The notes below the pieces were generated by a model. The model had not been told where the DNA came from. It made no database searches and worked only from the letters and a program-made list of their open reading frames with translations. From Thiorhodococcus sp. (GTDB lineage: Bacteria; Pseudomonadota; Gammaproteobacteria; Chromatiales; Chromatiaceae): 34,954 bases of DNA. The position numbers and the translations under genes were made by a program. The first letter of the stretch is position 1. The number at the start of each line of letters is the position of its first letter. Of the stretch, positions 24,519 through 31,964 are shown one piece after another. The stretch covers positions 1-34,954 of the forward strand of contig JARIBS010000142.1 in the NCBI GenBank assembly GCA_029257385.1. Reading direction: 5' to 3'.

Positions 24519-25084
24519 AGCTGTTTAAAGTCGTCCTGGTGACCGTGCTGGCCGGCACCATCAGCATTGGCGTGGCCATCTTCGGTCAACGCTGGATCGA
24601 CGAGAGTCCTTTCTTTGAAGGACTGTCAGAGCGCAGCGCCGACCCTTTGCAAACGTTGCCGGACTTTCGTCTAAACGATCTCGATGGGCGCGAGATTGCG
24701 AGAAACACCTGGGCCGGCAAGGTGCTGGTGCTGAACTTCTGGGCGACCTGGTGTCCATCCTGTGTCGATGAAATACCCTTGTTCATCCGCACCCAGGACG
24801 CGCTGCAAGACGCCGGCGTACAGTTTGTCGGCATCGCCGTCGACCGGGTCGAAGACGTGCGCGCCTTCGTCGCCGAGTACCCGCTGAATTATCCGATTCT
24901 GATCGCCGACAGCGAGATGATCGCGCTTTCCAAGCGGCTGGGAAACCGGCTGGAGGTTCTGCCCTTCACGGTGATCTTCGACCGTCGTGGTCGGCGCGTT
25001 CACAGCCAGATCGGTGAATTGGAACCCGAGGAGCTCCAGGCGCAGCTCGTCCGGCTGATCGATTCGCGCAACGCCAAGCTCTGA
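24515..25084 (+). CDS. TlpA-like membrane-anchored thioredoxin
   Basis: A 189-residue protein with an N-terminal anchor helix (about residues 4-24), then a TlpA/ResA-type thioredoxin domain: LPDFRLNDLDGREIARNTWAG, active site NFWATWCPSC (Cys80, Cys83), and LEVLPFTVIFDRRG with the conserved cis-Pro. It is translationally coupled to dsbD by an ATGA overlap, so it is probably a periplasmic client of DsbD. A role in cytochrome or other extracytoplasmic thiol reduction is inferred. It is distinct from CcmG at 8.3 kb. Confidence 0.92.
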   Translation: MKLFKVVLVTVLAGTISIGVAIFGQRWIDESPFFEGLSERSADPLQTLPDFRLNDLDGREIARNTWAGKVLVLNFWATWCPSCVDEIPLFIRTQDALQDAGVQFVGIAVDRVEDVRAFVAEYPLNYPILIADSEMIALSKRLGNRLEVLPFTVIFDRRGRRVHSQIGELEPEELQAQLVRLIDSRNAKL

Positions 25085-25168
25085 CCAAACGTCAGGACCG
25101 GCGCACCCGGAGACGGCGCTTTCTAAACAGCGCAGCCATCCGACATCGCAACCGTCGAGGAACCAACC

Positions 25169-26263
25169 ATGTCTCTTGCACAGGCACTGGACAGTATTGA
25201 CCGACGCATCATCTATTCCAGCGACGAGCGCCTGCCCTTCGATCGGGTCGTGCTCTTCGGCTCGGGCCGCTGGGCGCTCTTGGTACACCACTTCCTGACC
25301 CGGCGCGGGGTGGAGATCCCGGCCATCGTCGACAGTGATCCCAAGCAGCAAGGCACAAAAATTCACGACCTCGAGGTCCAGCACCCCGATCAGGCGATCG
25401 CCTATAAGGATCTTCCTTTCCTGATCCTCCTGCCCCCGAGCTTCGCGTCTTATAATGCCCACCAGGTCTTGATCGGCCTCGGGGTGACTGACATCTACCA
25501 CGGCTTCCGCAAGAATGCCCATCTGTTCGAGCCGGCCCTCATGGAGTGGGTCGGGCCGCGTCTAGAGGCCATTTATCAGCGGATGGCTGATCATGCCTCT
25601 CAGCTTCAGTTCGCCGCCGTGCTCAAGATGATGCTCTCCGGCGACGATGCCTTTCTGCGCATCTCTGATTACCCCCAGTACGAACACCCCGTGGTACGCC
25701 CCGTGGCCGGTGACGTGATCCTGGACGGAGGTTCACTCGACGGCGACACGGCTGTGGTCTACGCCCGCATGACAGAGCGCACGGGCACCGTGTACTGCTT
25801 CGAGCCGTCCGAGGCCAACCACGCCCTGCTCAGGCGCACGATCCGCGCCCAGGGTCTCAAGGACTATGCCGTTGCGGTCAAGCGCGGACTCTGGAAGGAA
25901 AAGAAAAGACTGTCATTCACCTACAACCCCGGGGAGGCTGGGGCCTCGCGCCTGGCCGAACAGGGCCTGGAAACGATCGAAGTCATCGACGTGGACACCT
26001 TCGTGGCCGAGAATCACCTGTCGAGTGTGGATCTGATCAAGATGGACATCGAAGGCGCTGAGATGGACGCACTGAACGGGGCGCGTCGAACGATCGCCAG
26101 GCACCGCCCCAAGCTGCAGATCTCCCTCTACCATCGTCTGGAGGACCTGTGGGAGATTCCCGAGTTGATCGAGGAGATCGCGCCAGGCTACACCTTCTAC
26201 TTCGGCCACCACCAGAGCATTTACACCGAGACCGTACTCTACGCCACGCATCCGGAGCACTAA
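25169..26263 (+). CDS. FkbM family methyltransferase with N-terminal Rossmann-like domain
   Basis: A 364-residue protein. GAGGAA precedes ATG 25169. The N-terminal half (residues ~25-110) looks like a nucleotide-binding fold: VVLFGSGRWALLVHHFLTRRG, then AIVDSDPKQQGTKIHDLEV. The C-terminal half is an FkbM SAM-dependent methyltransferase: VILDGGSLDGDTAVVYA (motif I), GTVYCFEPSEANHALL, DVDTFVAENHLSSVDLIKMD followed by IEGAEMDAL, and ISLYHRLEDLWEIP. FkbM enzymes methylate hydroxyls on sugars or polyketides, so the target here is unknown. It precedes an acyl-ACP gene cassette by 137 bases and could act on the same product, but the gap argues for its own transcript. Confidence 0.88.
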   Translation: MSLAQALDSIDRRIIYSSDERLPFDRVVLFGSGRWALLVHHFLTRRGVEIPAIVDSDPKQQGTKIHDLEVQHPDQAIAYKDLPFLILLPPSFASYNAHQVLIGLGVTDIYHGFRKNAHLFEPALMEWVGPRLEAIYQRMADHASQLQFAAVLKMMLSGDDAFLRISDYPQYEHPVVRPVAGDVILDGGSLDGDTAVVYARMTERTGTVYCFEPSEANHALLRRTIRAQGLKDYAVAVKRGLWKEKKRLSFTYNPGEAGASRLAEQGLETIEVIDVDTFVAENHLSSVDLIKMDIEGAEMDALNGARRTIARHRPKLQISLYHRLEDLWEIPELIEEIAPGYTFYFGHHQSIYTETVLYATHPEH

Positions 26264-26400
26264 GTCGTCAGCATGGGCATTATTAGCCCTCACGCACCGC
26301 GAAGCATTAAGGAAATCTGTCAGTATTCCGCACAAACGGGGGCTGGGAGGTTAAAATCGCGCCAGCGAGTCAGCCCCGGTCTTCAGGAGTCTCAAGTCCA

Positions 26401-26709
26401 ATGACGCAGCCGCTATCCACTATCCACCGAGACGCACTGCCCGTGTCGGCGCCAGACGAACTCTCGCGCGAGGTCGCCGCACTCATCGTCTCCGCCTTGA
26501 ACCTCGAGATCGCGCCTGAAGACATCGCGGCGGACGCCCCGCTCTATGGCGAGGGACTGGGGCTTGATTCGATCGATATCCTGGAGGTCGCGCTCGTGAT
26601 CTCGAAACGCTATGGCTTCTCGCTGCGCGCCGACAATGAGGACAACGTCTCCATCTTCGGCTCGCTGCACAGCCTGTGCGAACACATCGCCGCCAACCGC
26701 ACGCTGTGA
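26401..26709 (+). CDS. Acyl carrier protein (APE-cluster type)
   Basis: A 102-residue ACP. The phosphopantetheine serine is Ser57 in GLGLDSIDILEVAL, with DAPLYGEG before it, as in the second ACP of aryl-polyene (APE) clusters. CAGGAG lies just upstream of ATG 26401. It is not the primary FAS ACP, which is usually ~78 residues and ends acidic. It is the first gene of a tight five-gene run. A GGGGCTG/CAGCCCC inverted repeat (26339-26345, 26371-26377) lies in the upstream region. Confidence 0.9.
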   Translation: MTQPLSTIHRDALPVSAPDELSREVAALIVSALNLEIAPEDIAADAPLYGEGLGLDSIDILEVALVISKRYGFSLRADNEDNVSIFGSLHSLCEHIAANRTL

Positions 26710-26714
26710 CCGGC

Positions 26715-27368
26715 ATGACGGGGCACATCCTGCGTTTTCTCCTGCTTGTTCCGCTGGCCGGCGGCTATCTGCTGCTGGCCTATCTGACGACCGCAACGGC
26801 CGAACCCAGCACCCTGGGCGCTCTCGTCGCTATCCTGCCACTGATCTGCGTCGCGCTCCTCATGGCCTGGCGCGCGCACCACCGGCACATCGGCCTGGGG
26901 ATCTGGGCAGCGGCCATGCTGGCCCTGCTCGTCGCCTGGCCGATAATTGAGTCGCGCTTCGCCTGGGTCTATTTCATCCAGCACGTGGGGATTTTCTTGC
27001 TCCTGGCCATTGCCTTCGGACGCACGCTGGCGGGTGGCGAGGAACCCATGGTCACCCGCTTCGCCCGCATGGTGCACGGCACCGGGCTGGCGCCCGTTAT
27101 GCTGCGTTACACGCGCGCCGTCACCCTGCTCTGGACGGTCTTTTTCATCGCCATGGCGACGACATCGACCCTGTTGTTTGGTCTGGGAGACCTGACCCAC
27201 TGGTGGCTGTTCGCCAATCTGCTCTCGCCTCTGCTGGTGGCCGCGACCTTCGCGGGCGAGTTCGCCGTCCGGCGACTGGTGCTGCCGCCTGGGGTGCGCA
27301 CGAGTCTGATCGATTCAATCCGTGCAAGCATCGACGTGGCCCGACAATCCAGACCGCCAGCCCTCTAG
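26715..27368 (+). CDS. COG4648-type integral membrane protein
   Basis: A 217-residue membrane protein with about six hydrophobic segments (for example ILRFLLLVPLAGGYLLLAYL, TLGALVAILPLICVALLMAW, IGLGIWAAAMLALLVAWPII, HVGIFLLLAIAFGRTL, LLWTVFFIAMATTSTLLFGL, ANLLSPLLVAATFAGEFAV). FGRTLAGGEEPMVTRFARMVHG is a family hallmark. Members sit between the ACP and AMP-ligase genes in APE-type clusters, and their function is unknown. The start could be ATG 26715 or GTG 26706, which overlaps the ACP stop. Neither has a clear ribosome site, so coupling to the ACP gene is likely. Confidence 0.82.
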   Translation: MTGHILRFLLLVPLAGGYLLLAYLTTATAEPSTLGALVAILPLICVALLMAWRAHHRHIGLGIWAAAMLALLVAWPIIESRFAWVYFIQHVGIFLLLAIAFGRTLAGGEEPMVTRFARMVHGTGLAPVMLRYTRAVTLLWTVFFIAMATTSTLLFGLGDLTHWWLFANLLSPLLVAATFAGEFAVRRLVLPPGVRTSLIDSIRASIDVARQSRPPAL

Positions 27369-27377
27369 CGCCACGGC

Positions 27378-28784
27378 ATGCAGCCGTCAACCACAGACTC
27401 AAGCATGACCCCCCTGCTCGCTCATGCTGATCCGAACGCCACCCTGGCCTACCAGCGCGGTGAGGCGATCAGTGTCCGGCGCTTCTTGGGCGACGCGCGG
27501 CGTCTGGCCGACGCGCTGCCCGAGACCGGCCACATCATCAACGCCTGCTCGGACCGCTACCGTTTCGCAGTCGGCTTCGCCGCCTGCCTGATCAGCGGAC
27601 GCATCAGTCTGCTGCCACCCAGTCACGTCGCCAGAACGCTAGAGCAGCTCAGGGATTTCGCAGCCGATGCGGTCGTGCTGGCCGATACCGAGCAGCGCGA
27701 TCTGAAAGTGCCTGTCATGCCCTTTCCGCGCTGGCCGTCGACCTTACCAGACTCGGAATCGGGCGTGTGTGAGATACCCAGCGTTGCGGCGGATCAGCTC
27801 GCGGCCTGGATCTTCACCTCCGGCTCGAGCGGCGCGCCGCAATCCCATCGCAAGCACTGGGGCCTACTCAGACGCAACGTCATCAATCAGGCCCGGGCGC
27901 TTGGTTTCGAACCGCAGCGACCCTTCACCCTGCTCGGGACGGTGCCGCCGCAGCACATGTACGGATTCGAGTCCACCCTGCTGCTCGCCTGGCACAGTGG
28001 TGGGACCTTGGTGGCCGAGCGCCCCTTCTATCCAGCCGACATCGTCACCGCACTGGCTGCCTGCCCGGCGCCGACGATGCTGATCACCACACCGTTCCAC
28101 CTGAGCACGATCCTTGACGCCGGGCTACAGGTTCCATCGCCCGCGCTGTTACTCTGTGCCACCGCGCCTTTGAGTGCATCACTCGCCGAGCGCGCCGAGG
28201 CGACCTTCCGCGCGCCGTTGCTGGAAATCTACGGCAGCACTGAGACCGGCCAGATCGCAACGCGACGGACCAGCCGTGAGACGGCCTGGGCGCTGTTTCC
28301 GGAGGTCAGGCTCGCGACACACAACGGACAGACCTGGTGGGCCGAGGGCGGACACGTCGAGGGGCAGGTGCCGCTCGGCGATATCATCGAGCAGGTCGAT
28401 GCACGCCACTTCAAACTCGCGGGACGCCAGAGCGATCTCGTCAACATCGCCGGCAGACGGACATCGCTTGGCTGGCTCGATCGGCAACTGCTGTCCATCC
28501 CTGGGGTCAAGGACGGGCGCTTTCACCTGCCCGAGCAGGCCGATGGTAAGCAGGCATCGGAGGTCGTGCGGCTCGCTGCCCTGGTCGTCGCGCCGACGCT
28601 CGACAGCGAGCAGATCCTCGCCGCGCTGCGCGAGCGCATCGACGCCATCTTTCTGCCACGTCCGCTGGTCATGCTCGACGACTTGCCGCGCAACGCCGTC
28701 GGTAAGCTGCCGCGGGCCGAGTGCGAGGCACTACTCGCGCAGCATGCGCGCGGCAGAGATACCACTTCGAAGCGGCGCGTATGA
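27378..28784 (+). CDS. AMP-dependent acyl/aryl-acid ligase
   Basis: A 468-residue adenylate-forming enzyme. The P-loop TSGSSGAPQSHRK begins at residue 147. LEIYGSTETGQIATRR is the A5 motif. FKLAGRQSDLVNIAGRR covers the hinge and A8 region, and the C-terminal catalytic lysine is Lys443 in RNAVGKLPR. In APE clusters the homologous enzyme activates an aromatic acid and loads it onto an ACP. Substrate here is not predictable by eye. ATG 27378 or ATG 27405 may be the start. The protein is short for the superfamily, as APE ligases are. The stop overlaps the next gene (ATGA). Confidence 0.88.
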   Translation: MQPSTTDSSMTPLLAHADPNATLAYQRGEAISVRRFLGDARRLADALPETGHIINACSDRYRFAVGFAACLISGRISLLPPSHVARTLEQLRDFAADAVVLADTEQRDLKVPVMPFPRWPSTLPDSESGVCEIPSVAADQLAAWIFTSGSSGAPQSHRKHWGLLRRNVINQARALGFEPQRPFTLLGTVPPQHMYGFESTLLLAWHSGGTLVAERPFYPADIVTALAACPAPTMLITTPFHLSTILDAGLQVPSPALLLCATAPLSASLAERAEATFRAPLLEIYGSTETGQIATRRTSRETAWALFPEVRLATHNGQTWWAEGGHVEGQVPLGDIIEQVDARHFKLAGRQSDLVNIAGRRTSLGWLDRQLLSIPGVKDGRFHLPEQADGKQASEVVRLAALVVAPTLDSEQILAALRERIDAIFLPRPLVMLDDLPRNAVGKLPRAECEALLAQHARGRDTTSKRRV

Positions 28785-29086
28785 GCGACTGCGCCCCGAT
28801 CCCGATCCCGGCCAATCATCCGGCCTTCAACGGACACTTCCCCGGTCGGCCCATCCTGCCCGGCGTGGTGCTGCTTGATGCGGCGGCGCGGCTCATCGCC
28901 AGCACGCTCATGCCGGGGGCAGCGCCACGCTGGCGAGTCAGCCGGGTCAAGTTCTTCCAGCCGGCCCTGCCCGGTGATCGGCTGACGCTGCACTGGGAGC
29001 GCACTGCAAGCGGCGACATCGGCTTCTGGATCGAGCGCGCGGAGCAGCGCATCGCCTCGGGGTCACTGAGACGAGCATCCGAATGA
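28781..29086 (+). CDS. 3-hydroxyacyl-ACP dehydratase (ApeI/FabZ-like hotdog)
   Basis: A 101-residue hotdog-fold protein. HPAFNGHFPGRPILPGVVLLDAA is the dehydratase helix region (written here as HPAFNGHF from residue 13, then PGRPILPG), with catalytic His19 and acidic partner Asp33. FabZ has Glu at the latter position, while FabA-like and ApeI-like proteins have Asp. ATG 28781 overlaps the ligase stop. An earlier in-frame start (28721) would lie inside the ligase gene. It should remove water from a 3-hydroxyacyl-ACP. No ketosynthase or reductase is encoded beside it. Confidence 0.88.
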   Translation: MSDCAPIPIPANHPAFNGHFPGRPILPGVVLLDAAARLIASTLMPGAAPRWRVSRVKFFQPALPGDRLTLHWERTASGDIGFWIERAEQRIASGSLRRASE

Positions 29087-30030
29087 GTACGAGTGACTCC
29101 CAATCAGCGCACTCTGCGACCCCAACGCTCTGGACCCGACACCCGGAACGCAGCAACATGGCCATGCTGCGTGTCATGACCTGGATCTCCCTGCGACTTG
29201 GACGCCCTGCCGGGCGGCTCGTCCTGCATGGCATCGCCCTCTACTTCCTGAGCTTCGCGCCCAGCGCCCGGCGCGCCTCGGCAGACTATCTGCGGCGCGT
29301 GCTGGGGCGGGCACCGACCCTGGCCGAGCGCTATCGACACGTCTTCACCTTCGCCGCCACCATCCACGACCGGGTGTATCTGCTCAACGGGCGCTTCGAG
29401 GCGTTCGACATCGAGATTGAGGGCGAACAACTGATCGCCGATCAGGTCGCAAGTGGCAATGGGGCGCTGCTGTTGGGCGGGCACCTGGGCAGCTTCGAGG
29501 TCACGCGCGCGCTTGGGCGCCGTCAGCCGGGGCTGCGGATCGTGCTGGCGATGTATGAGGACAATACCCGCCGGCTCAACAGCGTCCTGGACGCCATCAA
29601 CCCAGCGGCGCGGCCTGAGCTCATTGGTCTGGGGACGGCCGAGGCGATTCTGAGCATCCGCGACCGCCTGGCCGAGGGCGCGCTGGTGGGCGTTCTGGCC
29701 GATCGCAGCCTGCGCAGCGAGGTCTGTCACCGGCTACCACTGCTGGGGTCGGCCGCGTCCTTTCCGGTCAGCGCCTTTCGCATGGCCGCGCTACTCCAGA
29801 CCCGGATCATCTTCATGGCCGGGCTATACCGAGGTGCCAACCGCTACACTATCCGTTTTCTGCCAATCGCGGATTTCACCGGCATCACCCGCGCCGAGCG
29901 CGACGCCGCCATCACCGAGGCGCTGGAGCGATACGTTGCGGCGCTGGAGGGCTGCTGCCGCGATGCGCCCTACAACTGGTTCAACTTCTATCCCTTTTGG
30001 GCCAATCCTGCGGAGGCCGAGCTACCTTGA
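29083..30030 (+). CDS. LpxL/HtrB-like lysophospholipid acyltransferase family protein
   Basis: A 315-residue acyltransferase with the catalytic HX4E motif at His134-Glu139 (GGHLGSFEVTR), followed by VLAMYEDNTRRLN, LVGVLADRSL, PLLGSAASFPVSAFRMA and a C-terminal PYNWFNFYPFW. This is the pattern of lipid A late acyltransferases and of the acyltransferase in APE clusters (ApeK-like). It lacks an obvious N-terminal single-pass anchor but has a hydrophobic stretch near residues 45-60. The start overlaps the dehydratase stop (ATGA). It probably moves an acyl or polyenyl chain from ACP to a membrane acceptor. It is the last gene of the cassette. Confidence 0.88.
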   Translation: MSTSDSQSAHSATPTLWTRHPERSNMAMLRVMTWISLRLGRPAGRLVLHGIALYFLSFAPSARRASADYLRRVLGRAPTLAERYRHVFTFAATIHDRVYLLNGRFEAFDIEIEGEQLIADQVASGNGALLLGGHLGSFEVTRALGRRQPGLRIVLAMYEDNTRRLNSVLDAINPAARPELIGLGTAEAILSIRDRLAEGALVGVLADRSLRSEVCHRLPLLGSAASFPVSAFRMAALLQTRIIFMAGLYRGANRYTIRFLPIADFTGITRAERDAAITEALERYVAALEGCCRDAPYNWFNFYPFWANPAEAELP

Positions 30031-30095
30031 GTGAGCCGTCGGGTCAGGGTATGCGCCAAGTCAGCCCGTAGCCCGTAGATACTCTGTTCTGCGGC

Positions 30096-30557
30096 TTACA
30101 GCAGCTTGACCAGCGCCGCCATGGCGCCGACTTGTGCGAACATGAGCGGGATGAGCCACATCAGGAGACTGTTGCGACTGCGCTCGATGTCCGTTTTGAC
30201 CTCACCGCGCAGTTGCTCGATGTCCGCTTTGATCTCGCCACGCAGTTGTTCGATGTCCGTTTTGACATCCCCGCGCAGTTGTTCGATGTCCGTTTTGACT
30301 TCACCGCGCAGTTGCTCGATTGCGGTCTTGACCTCACCACGTAATTGCTCGATCTGCAGGGTCAGGTTCGCACGCACCTGCTCGATCTCGCGCTGTAAAC
30401 GCAACTCGGTCTCGCGCAGATGCTGCTGGGTGGCAAGGTCAGGAAGGTGCGGATAGCGCTCGTCGAGCCGCTCGAAGGCCTCGGCGATCACCCGCGCGCG
30501 AGCGCGATCGTCCGGGGCGCTCGCCAAAGCCTCGTAGAGTTCGACAACGGAGGACAT
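30096..30557 (-). CDS. Membrane-anchored coiled-coil protein with 11-residue repeats
   Basis: A 153-residue protein, with ATG 30557 preferred over an upstream frame extension (to 30641) because MSSVVELYEALASAP starts the structured part. Residues 1-45 are mixed helical, 46-123 a charged coiled coil containing five near-identical 11-residue units of the form IEQLRGEVKTD (69-123), and 131-153 a hydrophobic C-terminal anchor (LLMWLIPLMFAQVGAMAALV). It resembles DUF1640-like small coiled-coil membrane proteins found in many copies in such genomes. Function is unknown. It lies alone, opposite to its left neighbour. Confidence 0.75.
   Translation of the reverse strand: MSSVVELYEALASAPDDRARARVIAEAFERLDERYPHLPDLATQQHLRETELRLQREIEQVRANLTLQIEQLRGEVKTAIEQLRGEVKTDIEQLRGDVKTDIEQLRGEIKADIEQLRGEVKTDIERSRNSLLMWLIPLMFAQVGAMAALVKLL
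30189..30353 (-). repeat. Five 33-bp tandem repeats inside the coiled-coil gene
   Basis: Five contiguous 33-bp units encode IEQLRGEVKTD-type repeats. Differences between copies are few (for example Asp for Glu, Ile for Val). The unit is three coiled-coil-compatible turns (an 11-residue hendecad), so copy-number change would lengthen the coil while keeping register. Confidence 0.9.
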
Positions 30558-30632
30558 AGGGTTCAATGGTGCTCGGGAGTCTTGGTAAGCAGCCAGTATA
30601 GCAAGGTCGGATGGGTAGCCGGGATCGGGTCG

Positions 30633-30649
30633 GGTACGCATCGCGTACC
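30633..30649. other. Short palindrome upstream of the coiled-coil gene
   Basis: GGTACGC-ATC-GCGTACC forms 7-bp perfect arms with a 3-base loop. It lies between the coiled-coil gene (divergent side) and the ackA 3' end. Role unknown: operator or REP-like piece. Confidence 0.35.
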
Positions 30650-30674
30650 TGAACTATGCGGCTATCAAGAAAGC

Positions 30675-30716
30675 GTCGGCTTGACCCCACGCCTGAAGGC
30701 GGGGGATTGCGCCGAC
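30675..30716 (-). terminator. Hairpin downstream of ackA (terminator or IS200/IS605-end-like relic)
   Basis: Outer arms GTCGGC (30675-30680) and GCCGAC (30711-30716) enclose CCCC/GGGG and a GCC-TGAA-GGC tip. On the minus strand it follows the ackA stop by about 15 bases, fitting a terminator of the fabI operon. The inner part, CGCCTGAAGGCGGGGGATT, also resembles hairpins at ends of IS200/IS605 elements, and a similar TGAA-capped hairpin precedes aceE at 12227-12244. Confidence 0.55.
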
Positions 30717-30731
30717 AAGATGCTCAAAATA

Positions 30732-31964
30732 CTACCCGTACCCGCAAGCAGGCACCGGTAGATTATTCGCCACACACACCCGCAAGACGTGGTAGGCAAT
30801 TATCAACTCTTCGTCAGTTGGAATCACCCAGGCACCGACCCGGCTATCTGTGACGCTGATACGGGTGTCATGAGCGGCGTTTGCGACAGGATCGAGTTCC
30901 AGACCCAGCCAGCGACAACCTTTGCTGACTGCTTCGCGCACCGGGGCAGCCCGCTCGCCTATTCCGGCGGTGAAGACCAGATGGTCAAGCCCGCCCAGCA
31001 CTGCCGCTAGGGCACCGATCTCGCGCACGATGCGGTGTACGAAAAGCTCGATGGCCTCGCGGGCGCTAGGCTCGGTGCTGTCGAGCAGCACTCGCATGTC
31101 GGCGCTGATACCCGATGCACCGAGCAGGCCAGACTCGTGATAGAGCATCCGGCTGACCTGCTGCGAGGTCAATCCTTCCTGTTGCAGCAGATGCAGCACC
31201 ACACCCGGATCCAGATAGCCGCAGCGCGTGCCCATCGGCAGGCCGTCTAGGGTGGTGAAGCCCATGCTGGAAGCCACACTGACTCCATCATGCGCGGCAC
31301 ACAGACTGGCACCATTGCCCAGATGGGCCATCACCACGCGACCGCTTGGCGCACCATCGAGATGCTGCGCCAACCGTCGGCTGACATAGTCATAGGACAG
31401 CCCATGAAAGCCATAGCGGACGAAACCGGCTTCGCTAAAACGCCGGGGCAACGCATACGCCTGAACGACTTTGGTCTGGCTGGTATGGAAGCTGGTGTCG
31501 AAACAGGCCACCTGCGGCAGCTCCGGGCGCAGCTCAGCAAACAACCGCATCGGTGCCAGACTATGTGGCTGATGCAGCGGAGCGAGCGGGGTCAGTGCGT
31601 CGAGCCGCTCTAAGGTTGATGTATCCAACAACACCGGCTGACGATACTCGTGCCCGCCATGCACCACCCGATGCCCGATGGCCAGGATTGGCCTCGCGTC
31701 CGGCTGGTCATCCAGCCAGCCGAGCAATTTTTGCAGGGAGCTGGCATGGGTGAACGCCGCCGCGCCGGCCGGCGTTGCCTCGGCCAGCGTAACCCCAGCG
31801 CCGTCTTTGACCCGCAGCCGGGACTGGTCGCCACCCAGCCCGGAAAAATGCCCCCGATAGCGGGCATAGAGCGCATCCATGCCCTCCCCGCTATCGGTGC
31901 GGCCAAAGACGGCGAACTTGATGCTTGATGAGCCGCTATTGATGATGAGCAGATCGCCGCTCAT
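30732..31964 (-). CDS. ackA: Acetate/propionate (acyl) kinase
   Basis: A 410-residue kinase of the acetate/butyrate kinase family. The start at 31964 gives LLIINSGSSSIKFAVF, the family N-terminal motif. An upstream extension to 32012 would lie within the neighbouring gene. Further motifs are GHRVVHGGHEY, CFDTSFH, RYGFHGLSYDYV, VMAHLGNGASLCA, TTLDGLPMGTRCGYLDPGV and FTAGIGERA. It interconverts acyl-phosphate plus ADP with free acid plus ATP. Acetate is the default substrate, but propionate or butyrate is possible given the fused Pta upstream. ATGA overlap with maoC-pta makes translation coupled. AAGGGG lies before the start. Confidence 0.96.
   Translation of the reverse strand: MSGDLLIINSGSSSIKFAVFGRTDSGEGMDALYARYRGHFSGLGGDQSRLRVKDGAGVTLAEATPAGAAAFTHASSLQKLLGWLDDQPDARPILAIGHRVVHGGHEYRQPVLLDTSTLERLDALTPLAPLHQPHSLAPMRLFAELRPELPQVACFDTSFHTSQTKVVQAYALPRRFSEAGFVRYGFHGLSYDYVSRRLAQHLDGAPSGRVVMAHLGNGASLCAAHDGVSVASSMGFTTLDGLPMGTRCGYLDPGVVLHLLQQEGLTSQQVSRMLYHESGLLGASGISADMRVLLDSTEPSAREAIELFVHRIVREIGALAAVLGGLDHLVFTAGIGERAAPVREAVSKGCRWLGLELDPVANAAHDTRISVTDSRVGAWVIPTDEELIIAYHVLRVCVANNLPVPACGYG

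Noticed and set aside
30189-30353. Regular 33-bp repeats suggesting a CRISPR array
   Set aside because: The units are contiguous, without spacers, and encode in-frame coiled-coil repeats.
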